From NCBI GenBank assembly GCA_028289195.1, contig JANQQR010000007.1, forward strand, positions 186,001 to 250,000: 64,000 nucleotides of DNA, written 5' to 3'. Below are positions 49,944 to 58,262 of this stretch, one piece after another. Position 1 is the stretch's first letter. Every line of letters starts with the position of its first letter. A program made the translations under genes and the position numbers. The notes under the pieces were generated by a model. It did not search any database and was not told the DNA's origin. It was given only the letters and a program-made list of their open reading frames with translations. Source of the DNA: Phycisphaerales bacterium. Its GTDB lineage: Bacteria > Planctomycetota > Phycisphaerae > Phycisphaerales > UBA1924.

Positions 49944-50348
49944 ATGGCGAAGAAGAAGACCATTCGGAAGAAGACTGCGAAGAAGGCACCGGCCAAGAAG
50001 GCGCCCCGCAAGCGCGCCAACGCCGCCGAGGCGCCCGCGTCGAAACCGAAGGGCGCCAAACTGAAGGACGCGAATCCGAAGGACGCCAAGCCGACCTCCC
50101 CCAAGCGCGTCAGCCTGCTCGACGCGGCGGCGACCGTGCTCGCGGACGCCAAGGAGCCGATGCAGTCCAAGGCGATCGTCCAGGCCGTCGTGGAGCGGGG
50201 CCTGTGGAAGCCCGGGGCCGGCAAGACGCCGCACGCGACCCTCTACGCCGCCATGACGCGCGAGATCACCTCGAAGGGCGCCTCCTCGCGTTTCCGCAAG
50301 GTCGACCGCGGGCAGTTCGTGTCCGGAGCCGCCGGGAAGGGAGCGTGA
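49944..50348 (+). CDS. HARE-HTH protein with lysine-rich histone-like N-terminus
   Basis: 134 residues; AAGGAGA lies about eight bases before the ATG. Residues 1-50 are a run of Lys, Ala and Pro (AKKKTIRKKTAKKAPAKKAP) like the tails of histone H1 homologues. Residues ~53-125 fit the HARE-HTH winged helix: SLLDAAATVLADAKEPMQSKAIVQAVVERGLW (seen as TVLADAKEPMQSKAI), then TPHATLYAAMTREI and SRFRKVDRGQF. HARE-HTH domains occur in restriction, transcription and chromatin proteins and bind DNA. A DNA-compaction or regulatory role for a phage is inferred. Confidence 0.75.
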   Translation: MAKKKTIRKKTAKKAPAKKAPRKRANAAEAPASKPKGAKLKDANPKDAKPTSPKRVSLLDAAATVLADAKEPMQSKAIVQAVVERGLWKPGAGKTPHATLYAAMTREITSKGASSRFRKVDRGQFVSGAAGKGA

Positions 50349-50351
50349 CCC

Positions 50352-50834
50352 GTGCCGAGCGATGCACGACTCCTGGCGATCGCGGACGCCGCGGCGGCGC
50401 TGCTCGCCGCGCGCGAGGACGGCATGCTCACGAGCGACGAATGGGACGCGCTCGCGTGCGCGGTCCAAGCCGTGCGCGAACCGGAGCCGTCTGAGAGGAC
50501 CGAAGACTTCGCGGTCGAGAACGAAACCCTCGTGCGGCGCGTGACTCCCGCGCCCGGGCGCGGGCAGCCCTACGAGCACCGCTGCTCGAAGGACTCCTTC
50601 GATGCCATCGCATGGGCCGTCGAGGAGGCCACCGAGCCGTTCAACCTCGAGGACATGCGTCGCGAAGCCGACATCCCTTGGACGCAGGCCGCGGTCGCCT
50701 TCGCGTTCCTCAAGGAGCGGGGCGTCGTGGTCCCAGTCCACGGGCGGAACCACGCCGCAGCGGGGAGCGGCGCCTACGAGGACGCGCTCATCGAATGGCA
50801 CGCGCTGCGCGAGGGCTCGCCTGGGAGCCGCTGA
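50352..50834 (+). CDS. Hypothetical phage protein with winged-helix-like C-terminus
   Basis: 160 residues from GTG 50352, three bases after the HARE-HTH stop, so the two are co-translated. The N-terminal half is helical (LLAIADAAAALLAAREDGML). The C-terminal half looks like a winged helix with FNLEDMRREADIPWTQAAVAFAFLKERGVV (seen as DIPWTQAAVAFAFLKERG and VVPVHGRN). Perhaps another DNA-binding protein. No family recognised. Confidence 0.5.
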   Translation: MPSDARLLAIADAAAALLAAREDGMLTSDEWDALACAVQAVREPEPSERTEDFAVENETLVRRVTPAPGRGQPYEHRCSKDSFDAIAWAVEEATEPFNLEDMRREADIPWTQAAVAFAFLKERGVVVPVHGRNHAAAGSGAYEDALIEWHALREGSPGSR

Positions 50835-50931
50835 GCACCGACCGTCACCGTCCCTACACCCTCGGCGCGATGCGGGGGTGTTTCTTCGGCTGAAATTCTC
50901 CACCGCCACACGCCGAGCTACCCTTGGGGCG

Positions 50932-51543
50932 ATGAGCTCGCCGCAGACTTCGCGTTTCGAAGACATTCCGGGTCGCCTCCTGCTCGACACCTGCATCGTC
51001 AACACGCTCTTTGATGAGGGTGGATACATCTGCGAAGGCGAACTCCCTCCCGGATGTGACAGTGAGGACGAGGTGCCGGAGGACCTGCGGGCTCTTCGAG
51101 CCATCATGGATCTCAATGAGCGAGCCTCGTTCCAGTTCAAGACCTCGCCGCTATCGCTGGCAGAGGTGGCCAACCAGCAGAGATTTGAATCAATTGTCCC
51201 ATGCGTGCGCTGGGTTTTGGATCTTCTCGACCACTGGCTCATCACGCTGGATGAATCAGGTGACCGAGTCGCGGACGGCGGAGAGGTATCGCACCGCTTC
51301 AAGCTCACGCCCGAACTCCAGAAGCTCGAAGCGAGGCTCATGCAGATTCCGGACCTGTGCAGAGATCCGCTCGATCGTCTCCTCCTGATCGAGAGTCGTA
51401 TGGCCCGATGCGACGCATTCCTCACGATGGACCGACGAACGATCTGGAAGCATCGCGAGCGGCTGGCGACTGAGGGCGTTCAGGTACTGACTCCAGCAGA
51501 GTTCTTCAACTTGCTGCGGCCGTTTGCAGGTCTGTGGAGGTGA
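50932..51543 (+). CDS. PIN-domain-like protein
   Basis: 203 residues from ATG 50932. Acidic residues suit a PIN nuclease: RLLLDTCIVNTLFD near 15-28, CRDPLDRLLLIESRMARC near 145 with an Asp before the helix, and DAFLTMDRRTIWKHRERL near 160, then VQVLTPAEFFNLL. The order resembles VapC-type enzymes but the middle is longer. No VapB-like antitoxin is seen upstream. The 3' end overlaps the facing methyltransferase gene by 38 bases. Confidence 0.6.
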   Translation: MSSPQTSRFEDIPGRLLLDTCIVNTLFDEGGYICEGELPPGCDSEDEVPEDLRALRAIMDLNERASFQFKTSPLSLAEVANQQRFESIVPCVRWVLDLLDHWLITLDESGDRVADGGEVSHRFKLTPELQKLEARLMQIPDLCRDPLDRLLLIESRMARCDAFLTMDRRTIWKHRERLATEGVQVLTPAEFFNLLRPFAGLWR

Positions 51544-52870
51544 TTGACGCCTCGCTGCGTCGCTCGGCCTTCCGTCCCGTGAACTTCTCCCACCGCTCGA
51601 CGATCACGTCGCAGTACGCGGGATCGATCTCCATGAGCCGCGCCCTCTGGCCCGTCTGCTCGCACGCGATGAGCGTCGAGCCCGACCCGCCGAAGAGGTC
51701 GAGCACACGCTCGCCGGGCCGCGACGAATACTCGACCGCCAGCCGCGCCAGCTCCACCGGCTTCTCGGTGAGGTGGACCATGCTCTGGGGGTTGACCTTC
51801 TTGACGTGCCAGAGATCGGTGGCGTTGTTCGGGCCGTAGAAATGGTGCCCTGCGCCCTCCTTCCAGCCGTAGAAGCAGATCTCGAACGCGCCCATGAAGT
51901 CCTTGCGCGTGAGCACCGGGTGCTGCTTGTCCCAGACGATGCCCTGGCTGAAGTACAGACCCGAGGCCTTCAGGGGGCCGGGGTAGTTGCCGAGGTTCGC
52001 GTAGCCGCCCCAGATATAGAACGACCCGCCCGGCTTGAGCACGCGCGACGCGTTCCCGAACCACGCCAGCAGCATCTCGTCGAACGCATCGTCCGAGATG
52101 AAGTCGTTCTCCAGCGGCCGGTCCTTGGCCCGCATCTGCTTGTGCGTTCCCTTGGCCTTGCCCGGGTGACGCGCGAGGTCCAGCTTCTGGTGGTGCGTCT
52201 GGCCCTTACCTGACGCCTTGAACGACGAGTTCCCCGCCGCGATCGCGTTGTTACTCCGCGGCTCGACCTTCACGTTGTACGGGGGGTCGGTGTTGACCAG
52301 GTCGATCGCCTCGCACTCGCCCCCGGAAGTGATCAGCCGGTCGAGGTCGGCGGGGCTGCCGCTGTCGCCGCAGAGCAGCCTGTGCTCGCCGAGGATGATC
52401 AGGTCGCCGAGCCTGGTCACCGGCTCGTCGGGCGGAGCGGGGACTTCGTCCGGGTCGGTCAGCCCGGCCGTGCCCGCCGGCGCCAGCAGCGCGGTGAGCT
52501 CGTGCTCGCTGAAGCCCATGAGCGAGAGGTCGAAGTCGAGACCCTGCAGGTCTCCGATCTCGATCGGCAGCAGCTCCATGTCCCACGATGAAAGCTCGTG
52601 CAGCTTGTTGTCGGCGATCCGAAGAGCCCGGGCCTGCTCCGGCGAGAGGTCCTTGGCGATGTGCACGGGCACCTTTTCCAGGCCCAGGTGCTCCGCCGCC
52701 TTGAGCCGCGTGTGCCCGGCGATGAGCACGCCGCCGCCGTCGACCACCAGCGGCACCCGGAAGCCGAACTCCCGGATGCTCTTGGCCACCGCCTCGATTG
52801 CCCCGTCGTTCTTCCGCGGGTTGTGCTCATAGGGCCTGACCCGCTCGATTTCCCACATCTCGATCTTCAC
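51506..52870 (-). CDS. ParB-like nuclease-DNA methyltransferase fusion
   Basis: 454 residues. Residues 1-110 are a ParB/Sulfiredoxin-like domain: HNPRKNDGAIEAVAKSI, GGGVLIAGHTRLKAAEHLGL and VPVHIAKDLSPEQARALRIADNKLHE (seen as the GHTRLKAAE and ALRIADNK anchors). Residues ~190-430 are an N6/N4 methyltransferase with NTDPPYNV (~193) and VLDLFGGSGSTLIAC (~405). The order, catalytic motif first, is of the beta type. Phages use such fused enzymes to modify their own DNA against restriction. Its ATG overlaps the stop of the upstream gene. Confidence 0.85.
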   Translation of the reverse strand: MKIEMWEIERVRPYEHNPRKNDGAIEAVAKSIREFGFRVPLVVDGGGVLIAGHTRLKAAEHLGLEKVPVHIAKDLSPEQARALRIADNKLHELSSWDMELLPIEIGDLQGLDFDLSLMGFSEHELTALLAPAGTAGLTDPDEVPAPPDEPVTRLGDLIILGEHRLLCGDSGSPADLDRLITSGGECEAIDLVNTDPPYNVKVEPRSNNAIAAGNSSFKASGKGQTHHQKLDLARHPGKAKGTHKQMRAKDRPLENDFISDDAFDEMLLAWFGNASRVLKPGGSFYIWGGYANLGNYPGPLKASGLYFSQGIVWDKQHPVLTRKDFMGAFEICFYGWKEGAGHHFYGPNNATDLWHVKKVNPQSMVHLTEKPVELARLAVEYSSRPGERVLDLFGGSGSTLIACEQTGQRARLMEIDPAYCDVIVERWEKFTGRKAERRSEASITSTDLQTAAAS

Positions 52871-53475
52871 GCTGCCTCCTCGCGGCTCGTTGTTCTGGTT
52901 GGGGGGCGGACGCGGGCGCTCGCCACACGGCGGCGGAGGTTGGACCGTGTCGCCGCCGGCGGCCCTCCTAGCCCCGTCGTCCGCCCCTCGCCGCCGGCGC
53001 GGGACGAGGGCGAACGAGGGCCGTCGAGCGCGGGGCCCGGGCCCGTTCGGACAGGCGGAAGTAAGTCAGTCGGATAGCGCGGCTGTTCCCGGCGGCGTAG
53101 CCACGAAGATTCCGCCGGGAAGGAACCATGCCCCTGCCCCTCTCGTTGCCCAGTTGCCCGCAGTCCGCCCACTCGCGCTGCGCCAGCCCACGTCGGCCCG
53201 TGTGCCGCGGGGGCGGCCGCCAGAGCGGGTGTCGCCTCTCGTCCGCCGGCCGCGACACGGGCGAACGTCGCCGTCCTGCCGCGAACTCCGAGCGCGAACT
53301 TGAAGCGCGCACGCGCTTCGAGTTCCCGCGGGCGAAGCGAAAGCGTACGCCCGTGGGGGGGTATGGGGGGGTGCGCGCGCTTCGAGTTCAACTCGAAGCG
53401 CGCGCGCAATTCCGGGTGAACTCGGAGCGCTCCGAGTTTGCGGCGCTCGAAGTTCGGGGCCGGCGAAGTGGTCAT
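52867..53475 (-). CDS. Hypothetical basic phage protein, coupled at both ends
   Basis: 202 residues from ATG 53475. The start overlaps the primase-helicase stop (ATGA), and the stop overlaps the methyltransferase start (ATGA), so a gene here is expected. The protein is Arg-, Ala- and Pro-rich with no hydrophobic core I can identify; repeated elements (LRARFELNSKRAH and LEARARFKFALG) near the N-terminus come from DNA palindromes. It could be a disordered DNA-binding protein, or a fortuitous open frame across a replication origin. No family recognised. Confidence 0.4.
   Translation of the reverse strand: MTTSPAPNFERRKLGALRVHPELRARFELNSKRAHPPIPPHGRTLSLRPRELEARARFKFALGVRGRTATFARVAAGGREATPALAAAPAAHGPTWAGAARVGGLRATGQREGQGHGSFPAESSWLRRREQPRYPTDLLPPVRTGPGPALDGPRSPSSRAGGEGRTTGLGGPPAATRSNLRRRVASARVRPPTRTTSREEAA
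53284..53440. repeat. Cluster of palindromes, possible phage origin
   Basis: Three close inverted repeats share the core AACTCGAAGCGCG. The largest, 53373-53405, has 16-base perfect arms around one base. A second at about 53297-53326 has one mismatch. A third, AACTCGGAGC/GCTCCGAGTT at about 53418-53437, is a perfect 20-base palindrome. They lie just downstream of the primase-helicase gene, a common place for a phage origin or a replication-protein binding site. Confidence 0.6.
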
Positions 53476-55382
53476 TGGGAGGCCTCCCAACCGGGCAGCG
53501 CGTAGCCCCACCGACCGCCGCGACCGGGCAGCCGGACCCGCTCGATCAGCCCGTTTCCCTCGGCGATCGACAGCAGATCGCTGACCCGTCGCCAGGACAA
53601 CCCGGGCTCCGGCGCGGCCTGCTCCCTCAGCTGGGCGAGCGTGCTTGGCTCGGCGTCGATGTACGCCTGCACAAACCGCTCGACTGTCCACGGATCGGGC
53701 GTGGGCGACTTGTCCTTGGGTTGGGCTTTGTCCTTCTTCTTGGCGGGCCGCTCGCTCTTGAGCGACGACGGGTCGAGCGCCTCGTCTACCGTCCACACTG
53801 GGAACTCCCACCGCAGGCACGTCGGCTCGACGGGCGGCCAGGAGCGGACCGCCGCGTCGAGGACGACGGCGCCGTTCTCCTCGTGGGGGCGGAGCACGAG
53901 GTGCGTGTCCGTCGCCCGGCTCTGCGCGCCGGCCCCGGCTCCGACATCGGTCACGTTCTTGGCCGACTGGTTGCCCTTGGTCGAGTGGTGGATGAGCACG
54001 AAGCAGCAGCCGAGGCGATCCGCGAGACGGTCGATGGCGTTGTAGATGTTGGCCATCGTGCCGTTGTCGTTCTCGTCGCCGCCCGCGGGCATGAAGCGGT
54101 AGAAGGCGTCGAGGATCACCACCTTGAAGCGGCCCGGCTCGAGGTCGTCGGAATAGACGCCGAGCCCGTTGATACTCAGGAGCCTGCCGCGGACGTTGTC
54201 CACGAAGATGCGCTCGGCGATCTCGTGCATCGCCACGCCGCGAGCCTCGGCGACCTTCGGGATGCGGTTGGCGCTGGTCTCGCGGTGCAGCTCGTTGTCG
54301 ATGATGAGCACCTCGCCCGGCTCAGTGGCGTAGCGCCCCAGCCAGGCGCGTCCGGTGGCGACGGCGATCGCCAGGTCGACCGTGAGCCACGATTTGCCCG
54401 TCTTCGGGCTGGCGATGACGTTCATTGTCTCGCCCTGGCGGAGCAGGCCGTGGATGACGGGCGGGCGCAGGAGCGGGTGCGCCTTGACGAGTTCTCCGAC
54501 CGAGACGGGCTGCGGGTCCATCGTGTTCGGCGGCGCCTGCATTGGCGGGGCGATGAAGGCGGTCAGGTCCACGCCCGACGCGCCGGCGAGATCAACGCCC
54601 GGCTCGTAGCGCCCGATGGACGCGGCGATGCGCTCCACCTCGCGCGCCTCCAGCGGCGGTCGGCAGCGCTCGGCGTTGACCTGTTGCAGCGCCGCGGCGA
54701 TCGCGGGCGCGTCCAGCCCGATACCGCGCAGGTGCCCCGCGATCGACGCCAGCGCGTCGTTGCGCCGCCCCTCGGGGATCGCCTCGCCGTCTGTCACGTC
54801 GATCTGGCCGCTGCTCGTCGGGTCGCGCTCGATCTCGCGCAGCCGATCAACGAGCCAATTGGGACACGGCGGGAGCGCATCGGGCGAGCAGTCGAGCGGC
54901 TCGACCCACTCGTAGGGGCCGTCGATCCCCTTGGCAGGGTCCACCACTTGCGACGGTGGCGCGACGATGTAGCCGCCGTCTGTCTTGAGGTCGAGTCCGG
55001 CGCCGAGTAGCCCGGCGCTGTTGCGGATGCTGACACCCTCAGGCTCCCGCATGAACAGGTGGTAGCCGCCGCGGGGCGTGCGCGAACGCGGCCTGCCGAT
55101 CCAGTCGAGTTCGAGGTCGGCGACGTGCTGCGCGCCGTACGCTGTGATCGCGCCGGGATCGACGTCGAGCGCGAGCAGATCGCTTCCGCATGCGAGGCCG
55201 ATGTTTGATTCGGGATGCGCAGCCCACCACGCGCGAATCGTGTCTGGGTCGCTCGTCGCATCGTGTACGCCTCGCGAGCCAGCTAGTGGCCACTTGGACA
55301 GCTTCGCCAGTGGAAGAACGCGATAGCCGAGCACTGCGAGGCGCAACGCTTCATCGAGCAATCTGAGCGGTGTATCGCTCAC
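53472..55382 (-). CDS. Phage primase-polymerase/helicase fusion
   Basis: 636 residues. Residues ~1-200 are a bifunctional primase-polymerase domain: DEALRLAVLGYRVLPL, CGSDLLALDVDPGAI with metal-binding Asp, TPRGGYHLFMR, and GLDLKTDGGYIVAPP. Residues ~310-510 are a RepA/DnaB-like ATPase with IASPKTGKSWL (Walker A, ~325) and KVVILDAFYRF (Walker B). The C-terminus (~560-636) is a winged-helix-like domain preceded by a Lys-rich linker. The protein should synthesise primers and unwind the phage origin. The downstream palindromes are a likely target region. Confidence 0.85.
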   Translation of the reverse strand: MSDTPLRLLDEALRLAVLGYRVLPLAKLSKWPLAGSRGVHDATSDPDTIRAWWAAHPESNIGLACGSDLLALDVDPGAITAYGAQHVADLELDWIGRPRSRTPRGGYHLFMREPEGVSIRNSAGLLGAGLDLKTDGGYIVAPPSQVVDPAKGIDGPYEWVEPLDCSPDALPPCPNWLVDRLREIERDPTSSGQIDVTDGEAIPEGRRNDALASIAGHLRGIGLDAPAIAAALQQVNAERCRPPLEAREVERIAASIGRYEPGVDLAGASGVDLTAFIAPPMQAPPNTMDPQPVSVGELVKAHPLLRPPVIHGLLRQGETMNVIASPKTGKSWLTVDLAIAVATGRAWLGRYATEPGEVLIIDNELHRETSANRIPKVAEARGVAMHEIAERIFVDNVRGRLLSINGLGVYSDDLEPGRFKVVILDAFYRFMPAGGDENDNGTMANIYNAIDRLADRLGCCFVLIHHSTKGNQSAKNVTDVGAGAGAQSRATDTHLVLRPHEENGAVVLDAAVRSWPPVEPTCLRWEFPVWTVDEALDPSSLKSERPAKKKDKAQPKDKSPTPDPWTVERFVQAYIDAEPSTLAQLREQAAPEPGLSWRRVSDLLSIAEGNGLIERVRLPGRGGRWGYALPGWEASQ

Positions 55383-55439
55383 GCTGCCGCCAGCCTCCCC
55401 GACCGCTGCTGTAGACTGAGAGCGCTCGGAGGTGTCCAG

Positions 55440-55661
55440 ATGGAAGGAACGCTCCCCGAACGGGCTGCATCTGTACTGCGATCAGACACGAGGCGCTCGC
55501 TCTGCGACGACTGCCTCGCCACGCTGGCGGAAATCAAGCAGCGGCAGACAGCGCACACGATCGCCTCGTCATTCGGGCTCACATCCGATTTTGTGCGCGA
55601 GAAGGGCCCGTGCTCGCGATGCCGTGCGACCAAGACCGTGACCAAGGCCATTCGGAGCTGA
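55440..55661 (+). CDS. Small four-cysteine protein on the opposite strand
   Basis: 73 residues, with TCGGAGG upstream. LCDDCLATLAEI and GPCSRCRATKTV supply two CxxC pairs, enough to bind one zinc, around a helical segment (HTIASSFGL). Zinc-ribbon proteins of this size are often antitoxin-like or transcription factors. It fills the gap between two leftward replication genes and is probably a separate rightward unit. Confidence 0.55.
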   Translation: MEGTLPERAASVLRSDTRRSLCDDCLATLAEIKQRQTAHTIASSFGLTSDFVREKGPCSRCRATKTVTKAIRS

Positions 55662-55668
55662 GTGGTCA

Positions 55669-57387
55669 TCAGAACGGGATGTCCTCGTCGGGCACGTCCC
55701 ACCCGCCCGCCGCCGCGGGCGCGCACTGCTCGAGCCCCTCATCGCTCTCCAGCCTCGGCGGCTTGTCGCCCAGGCGGTGGCGGACGATGCGGTCGTACTG
55801 CTCGCCGGCCTTGCTCTCGACGGTGATGGAGAGCGTCGGCGCGAGCGCGCCCGCGCGCGCGAGCTCGACGGCCTCCTCGACGCTCTGCGGGAACGGCTCG
55901 CGCGAGCGGGCCTGCCACCATTGCGATGCTTTGCGCAGCGCGTAGCCTTGGTGCTCGAAGCAGACCCACTCGCGGAAGTAGGTGTTGAACCCGACGCGGT
56001 ATTCGACGCGCATGGTCGGCGGAGCGTCCGCTGGTTCCCGCTTGAAGTGGACGTGGTAGGCCGTCTCGTGGACCCGGTGCTCTTCGTGCGTCGTCTGGCC
56101 CGAGAGGATGCCGCACGTCGCGGCCCGGGCCTCGTGCTTGCTCTCCTTCGGCTCGGGGAACTCGTGCCCGCACTCGGGGCACGCCGAATAGGCGGCGTGG
56201 ATGAGCGCGCTGCACTCCGGGCATTCCTTGGCCGGAGCGCTCCCCGGGTCGCCGTCGGCCTGGCCGGGGTCCTTGATACGGATCGCGTCCACCGGCCCGT
56301 GCCGCAGGACGTTGCCGCCGAAGTCGAGGACGAGGCAGTCGGTCTTGCCGGTCTCGGGGGAGAGGCGGAATCCCCGCCCGACCATCTGGTAGTACAGGCC
56401 GGGCGACACCGTCGGCCGCACGAGCGCCACGCAGTCGGTGAGCGGAGCGTCGAAGCCGGTCGTCAGCACGTTGACGTTGCACAGGTACCGCAGGGCGTCG
56501 GGGCCCGTCGACCGGAACCGCTCCAGAACCGCGGCGCGCTCGCCGTCGGGCGTGTCGCCGCAGACGAAGCCGCACTCGAGACCGTGGCGCTCCCCGAGCG
56601 TTCGCGCAATGTGCCTGCCGTGGCGGACGCCCGAGGCGAAGATCAGCGTCGCCCGGCGCTCGGCCGTCTGCTCGGCGATCTCCGCGCACGCCGCATCAAC
56701 GAGCGCGTTGGTGTCCATCAGGTCCTCGACCTCGCCGGCCACGAACTCGCCGGCGCGGACGTGCAGAACGGTCGTGTCGGCCCGCGCGCCCCCAGGGCCC
56801 GCCTTCGTCCGCAGCGGCGAGAGGAAACCGCCAACGATCAGCTCACGCACGCCGACCTCGTAGCAGACGTGGTTGAGGATGTTGTCCGGCCCGCAGATCG
56901 ATCCGGACTTCATGCGGTACGGCGTGGCGGTGAGGCCGATGATCCGTACGTTGGGGTTCACGACCTGGGCGTCCGCGATGAACCGGCGGTACATCCCGTC
57001 GTCTTCGGCGGGCACCATGTGGGCCTCGTCGATGACTATCAGGTCAACCGATCCAAGCTCGCACGCCTTCTTCCAGACGCTCTGGATCCCGGCGATGGTC
57101 ACGGCGTAGCCGAGGTCCTTCCGCTTCAGGCCCGCCGAGTAGATCCCCATGGGCAGCCCGGGAGCGATCGCGGCGAGCTTCTCGGCCGCCTGCTCGAGCA
57201 GCTCCTTCACGTGCGCGAGGATCACGACGCGTCCGTTCCAGAGCTCCACTGCGTCGCGGCAGATCGTGGCGATCACCGGCGTCTTGCCCCCGGCGGTCGG
57301 GATCACGACGCAGGGGTTGTCGTCGCGGGCGCGCAGGTGGCCGCAGACCGCATCCACAGCCTGGCGCTGGTACCGGCGGAGCTCCAT
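55669..57387 (-). CDS. Phage DEAD/DEAH-box helicase
   Basis: 572 residues. Superfamily 2 motifs are clear: PTAGGKTPV (Walker A, ~31), IVIDEAHMV (DEAH, ~117), LTATPYRM (~150), and YQMVGRGFRLSPETGK (motif VI, ~330). A zinc site lies near 390-415 (CPECSALIHAAYSACPECG). The C-terminal ~170 residues are of unknown fold. The gene abuts RusA, DUF669 and Sak4-like genes, a recombination and replication module, so a role in phage DNA processing is likely. Type I R-like helicases share these motifs, but no nuclease or specificity gene is nearby. Confidence 0.85.
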   Translation of the reverse strand: MELRRYQRQAVDAVCGHLRARDDNPCVVIPTAGGKTPVIATICRDAVELWNGRVVILAHVKELLEQAAEKLAAIAPGLPMGIYSAGLKRKDLGYAVTIAGIQSVWKKACELGSVDLIVIDEAHMVPAEDDGMYRRFIADAQVVNPNVRIIGLTATPYRMKSGSICGPDNILNHVCYEVGVRELIVGGFLSPLRTKAGPGGARADTTVLHVRAGEFVAGEVEDLMDTNALVDAACAEIAEQTAERRATLIFASGVRHGRHIARTLGERHGLECGFVCGDTPDGERAAVLERFRSTGPDALRYLCNVNVLTTGFDAPLTDCVALVRPTVSPGLYYQMVGRGFRLSPETGKTDCLVLDFGGNVLRHGPVDAIRIKDPGQADGDPGSAPAKECPECSALIHAAYSACPECGHEFPEPKESKHEARAATCGILSGQTTHEEHRVHETAYHVHFKREPADAPPTMRVEYRVGFNTYFREWVCFEHQGYALRKASQWWQARSREPFPQSVEEAVELARAGALAPTLSITVESKAGEQYDRIVRHRLGDKPPRLESDEGLEQCAPAAAGGWDVPDEDIPF

Positions 57388-57773
57388 CAGTTGTCGATCC
57401 CCGAGATCTCGATGTCAGCGCGCCCGCCGGGCACGACCGCGCCCCGGACCACCCGCAGATCGCCGATCTGTGCGTCGTCGCGGATCACGCCCGCGTGCTG
57501 GAGCGCATCAAGAACGCATTTCATTGCATTGTCGATGTCCCGCTTGCGGCGATCGGGCGGGTGGAGGGTGACGAGGACACAGAGCGCGCCGTCGATCGGG
57601 CCGCTTCCATTGAACCCTCGGTGCGAAAGAGCCGCGAGGCGGGCGCACGCCTCCGTGCGGTACGCCCGTGCCTCGCGGCTCAGCACCATCCGCGCCGAGC
57701 GACCGACGCGGACCATCCGCCACGCTCGGTTCACGCTCGGCGGGTAGGGAATCTCGAACTTCAGCGCTTCCAC
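57387..57773 (-). CDS. rusA: RusA-family Holliday junction resolvase
   Basis: 128 residues, overlapping the helicase start by one base and the DUF669 gene by 13. The RusA pattern is complete: IPYPPSVNRAWRMVR near the N-terminus, PDRRKRDIDNAMKCVLDALQHAGVI (seen as KRDIDNAMKCVLDAL) with the catalytic aspartates ~72-77, and DDAQIGDLRVVRG. RusA cuts four-way junctions with sequence preference and acts in phage recombination and replication restart. Confidence 0.9.
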   Translation of the reverse strand: MEALKFEIPYPPSVNRAWRMVRVGRSARMVLSREARAYRTEACARLAALSHRGFNGSGPIDGALCVLVTLHPPDRRKRDIDNAMKCVLDALQHAGVIRDDAQIGDLRVVRGAVVPGGRADIEISGIDN

Positions 57774-58228
57774 GGGGGGACGCTTCCGCTGGTGGAGGGC
57801 GCCGCCTGCGGCTGCGCCGCCACCGCCGCGCCGCCGCGTCTCGCGTACCCCTTGAGGACGCTTGTGAACTCGCCGTTGTCGTCGCGTCGCTTCAGGCCGA
57901 CGCTGACCTCCAACGGGATGTTGTGCAGCTCAACGCTGTCGCGGGGCTGCAGCACGCCGACGGCGCGACAGATGGCCGACAGCTCGCCCCGCGCGATCTT
58001 GACGGTCGTCGCGTTGGGGTTCTCGAGGTTGAGGCGAGCCCACAGCAGCCGCCCCCTGTGCTCTCCATCGAGCACCTGCAGCGTGAGCTGGAGGTACCTG
58101 CCGGCGCCGGACTTCGTGGGCTTGAATTCCGAGTCGGTGATGATCGCCGGGTACTTGCCGGCGGGGATCGGGTCGAGCGCAACCGAGGGATCGACCTGCG
58201 ACGCGTCGAAGTTGCTCAGACTGGCCAT
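57761..58228 (-). CDS. DUF669 phage single-strand-binding-like protein
   Basis: 155 residues. The DUF669 region has FDASQVDPSVALDPIPAGKYPAIITDSE (seen as IPAGKYPAIITDSEFKPTKSG), LQLTLQVLDGEHRGRLLWARLNL, and ANPNATTVKIARGELSAICRAVG. These are found in phages beside recombinases and DNA polymerases, and are thought to bind single-stranded DNA or form OB folds; the exact role is not settled. The C-terminus is disordered and basic (STSGSVPPWKR), as in many single-strand binders. Confidence 0.8.
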   Translation of the reverse strand: MASLSNFDASQVDPSVALDPIPAGKYPAIITDSEFKPTKSGAGRYLQLTLQVLDGEHRGRLLWARLNLENPNATTVKIARGELSAICRAVGVLQPRDSVELHNIPLEVSVGLKRRDDNGEFTSVLKGYARRGGAAVAAQPQAAPSTSGSVPPWKR

Positions 58229-58262
58229 GTATTGCTCCTGGCGCTGGAAGTGCTCTTGAGGG

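Noticed and set aside
49200-51425. 741-codon leftward frame over the rightward 49371-50834 cluster
   Set aside because: The plus-strand genes have ribosome sites, tight spacing and recognisable domains (HARE-HTH, zinc knuckle). The antisense frame has none.
55777-57747. 656-codon rightward frame over the DEAD helicase and RusA genes
   Set aside because: Helicase and RusA motifs on the minus strand are unambiguous; the antisense frame is a GC artefact.
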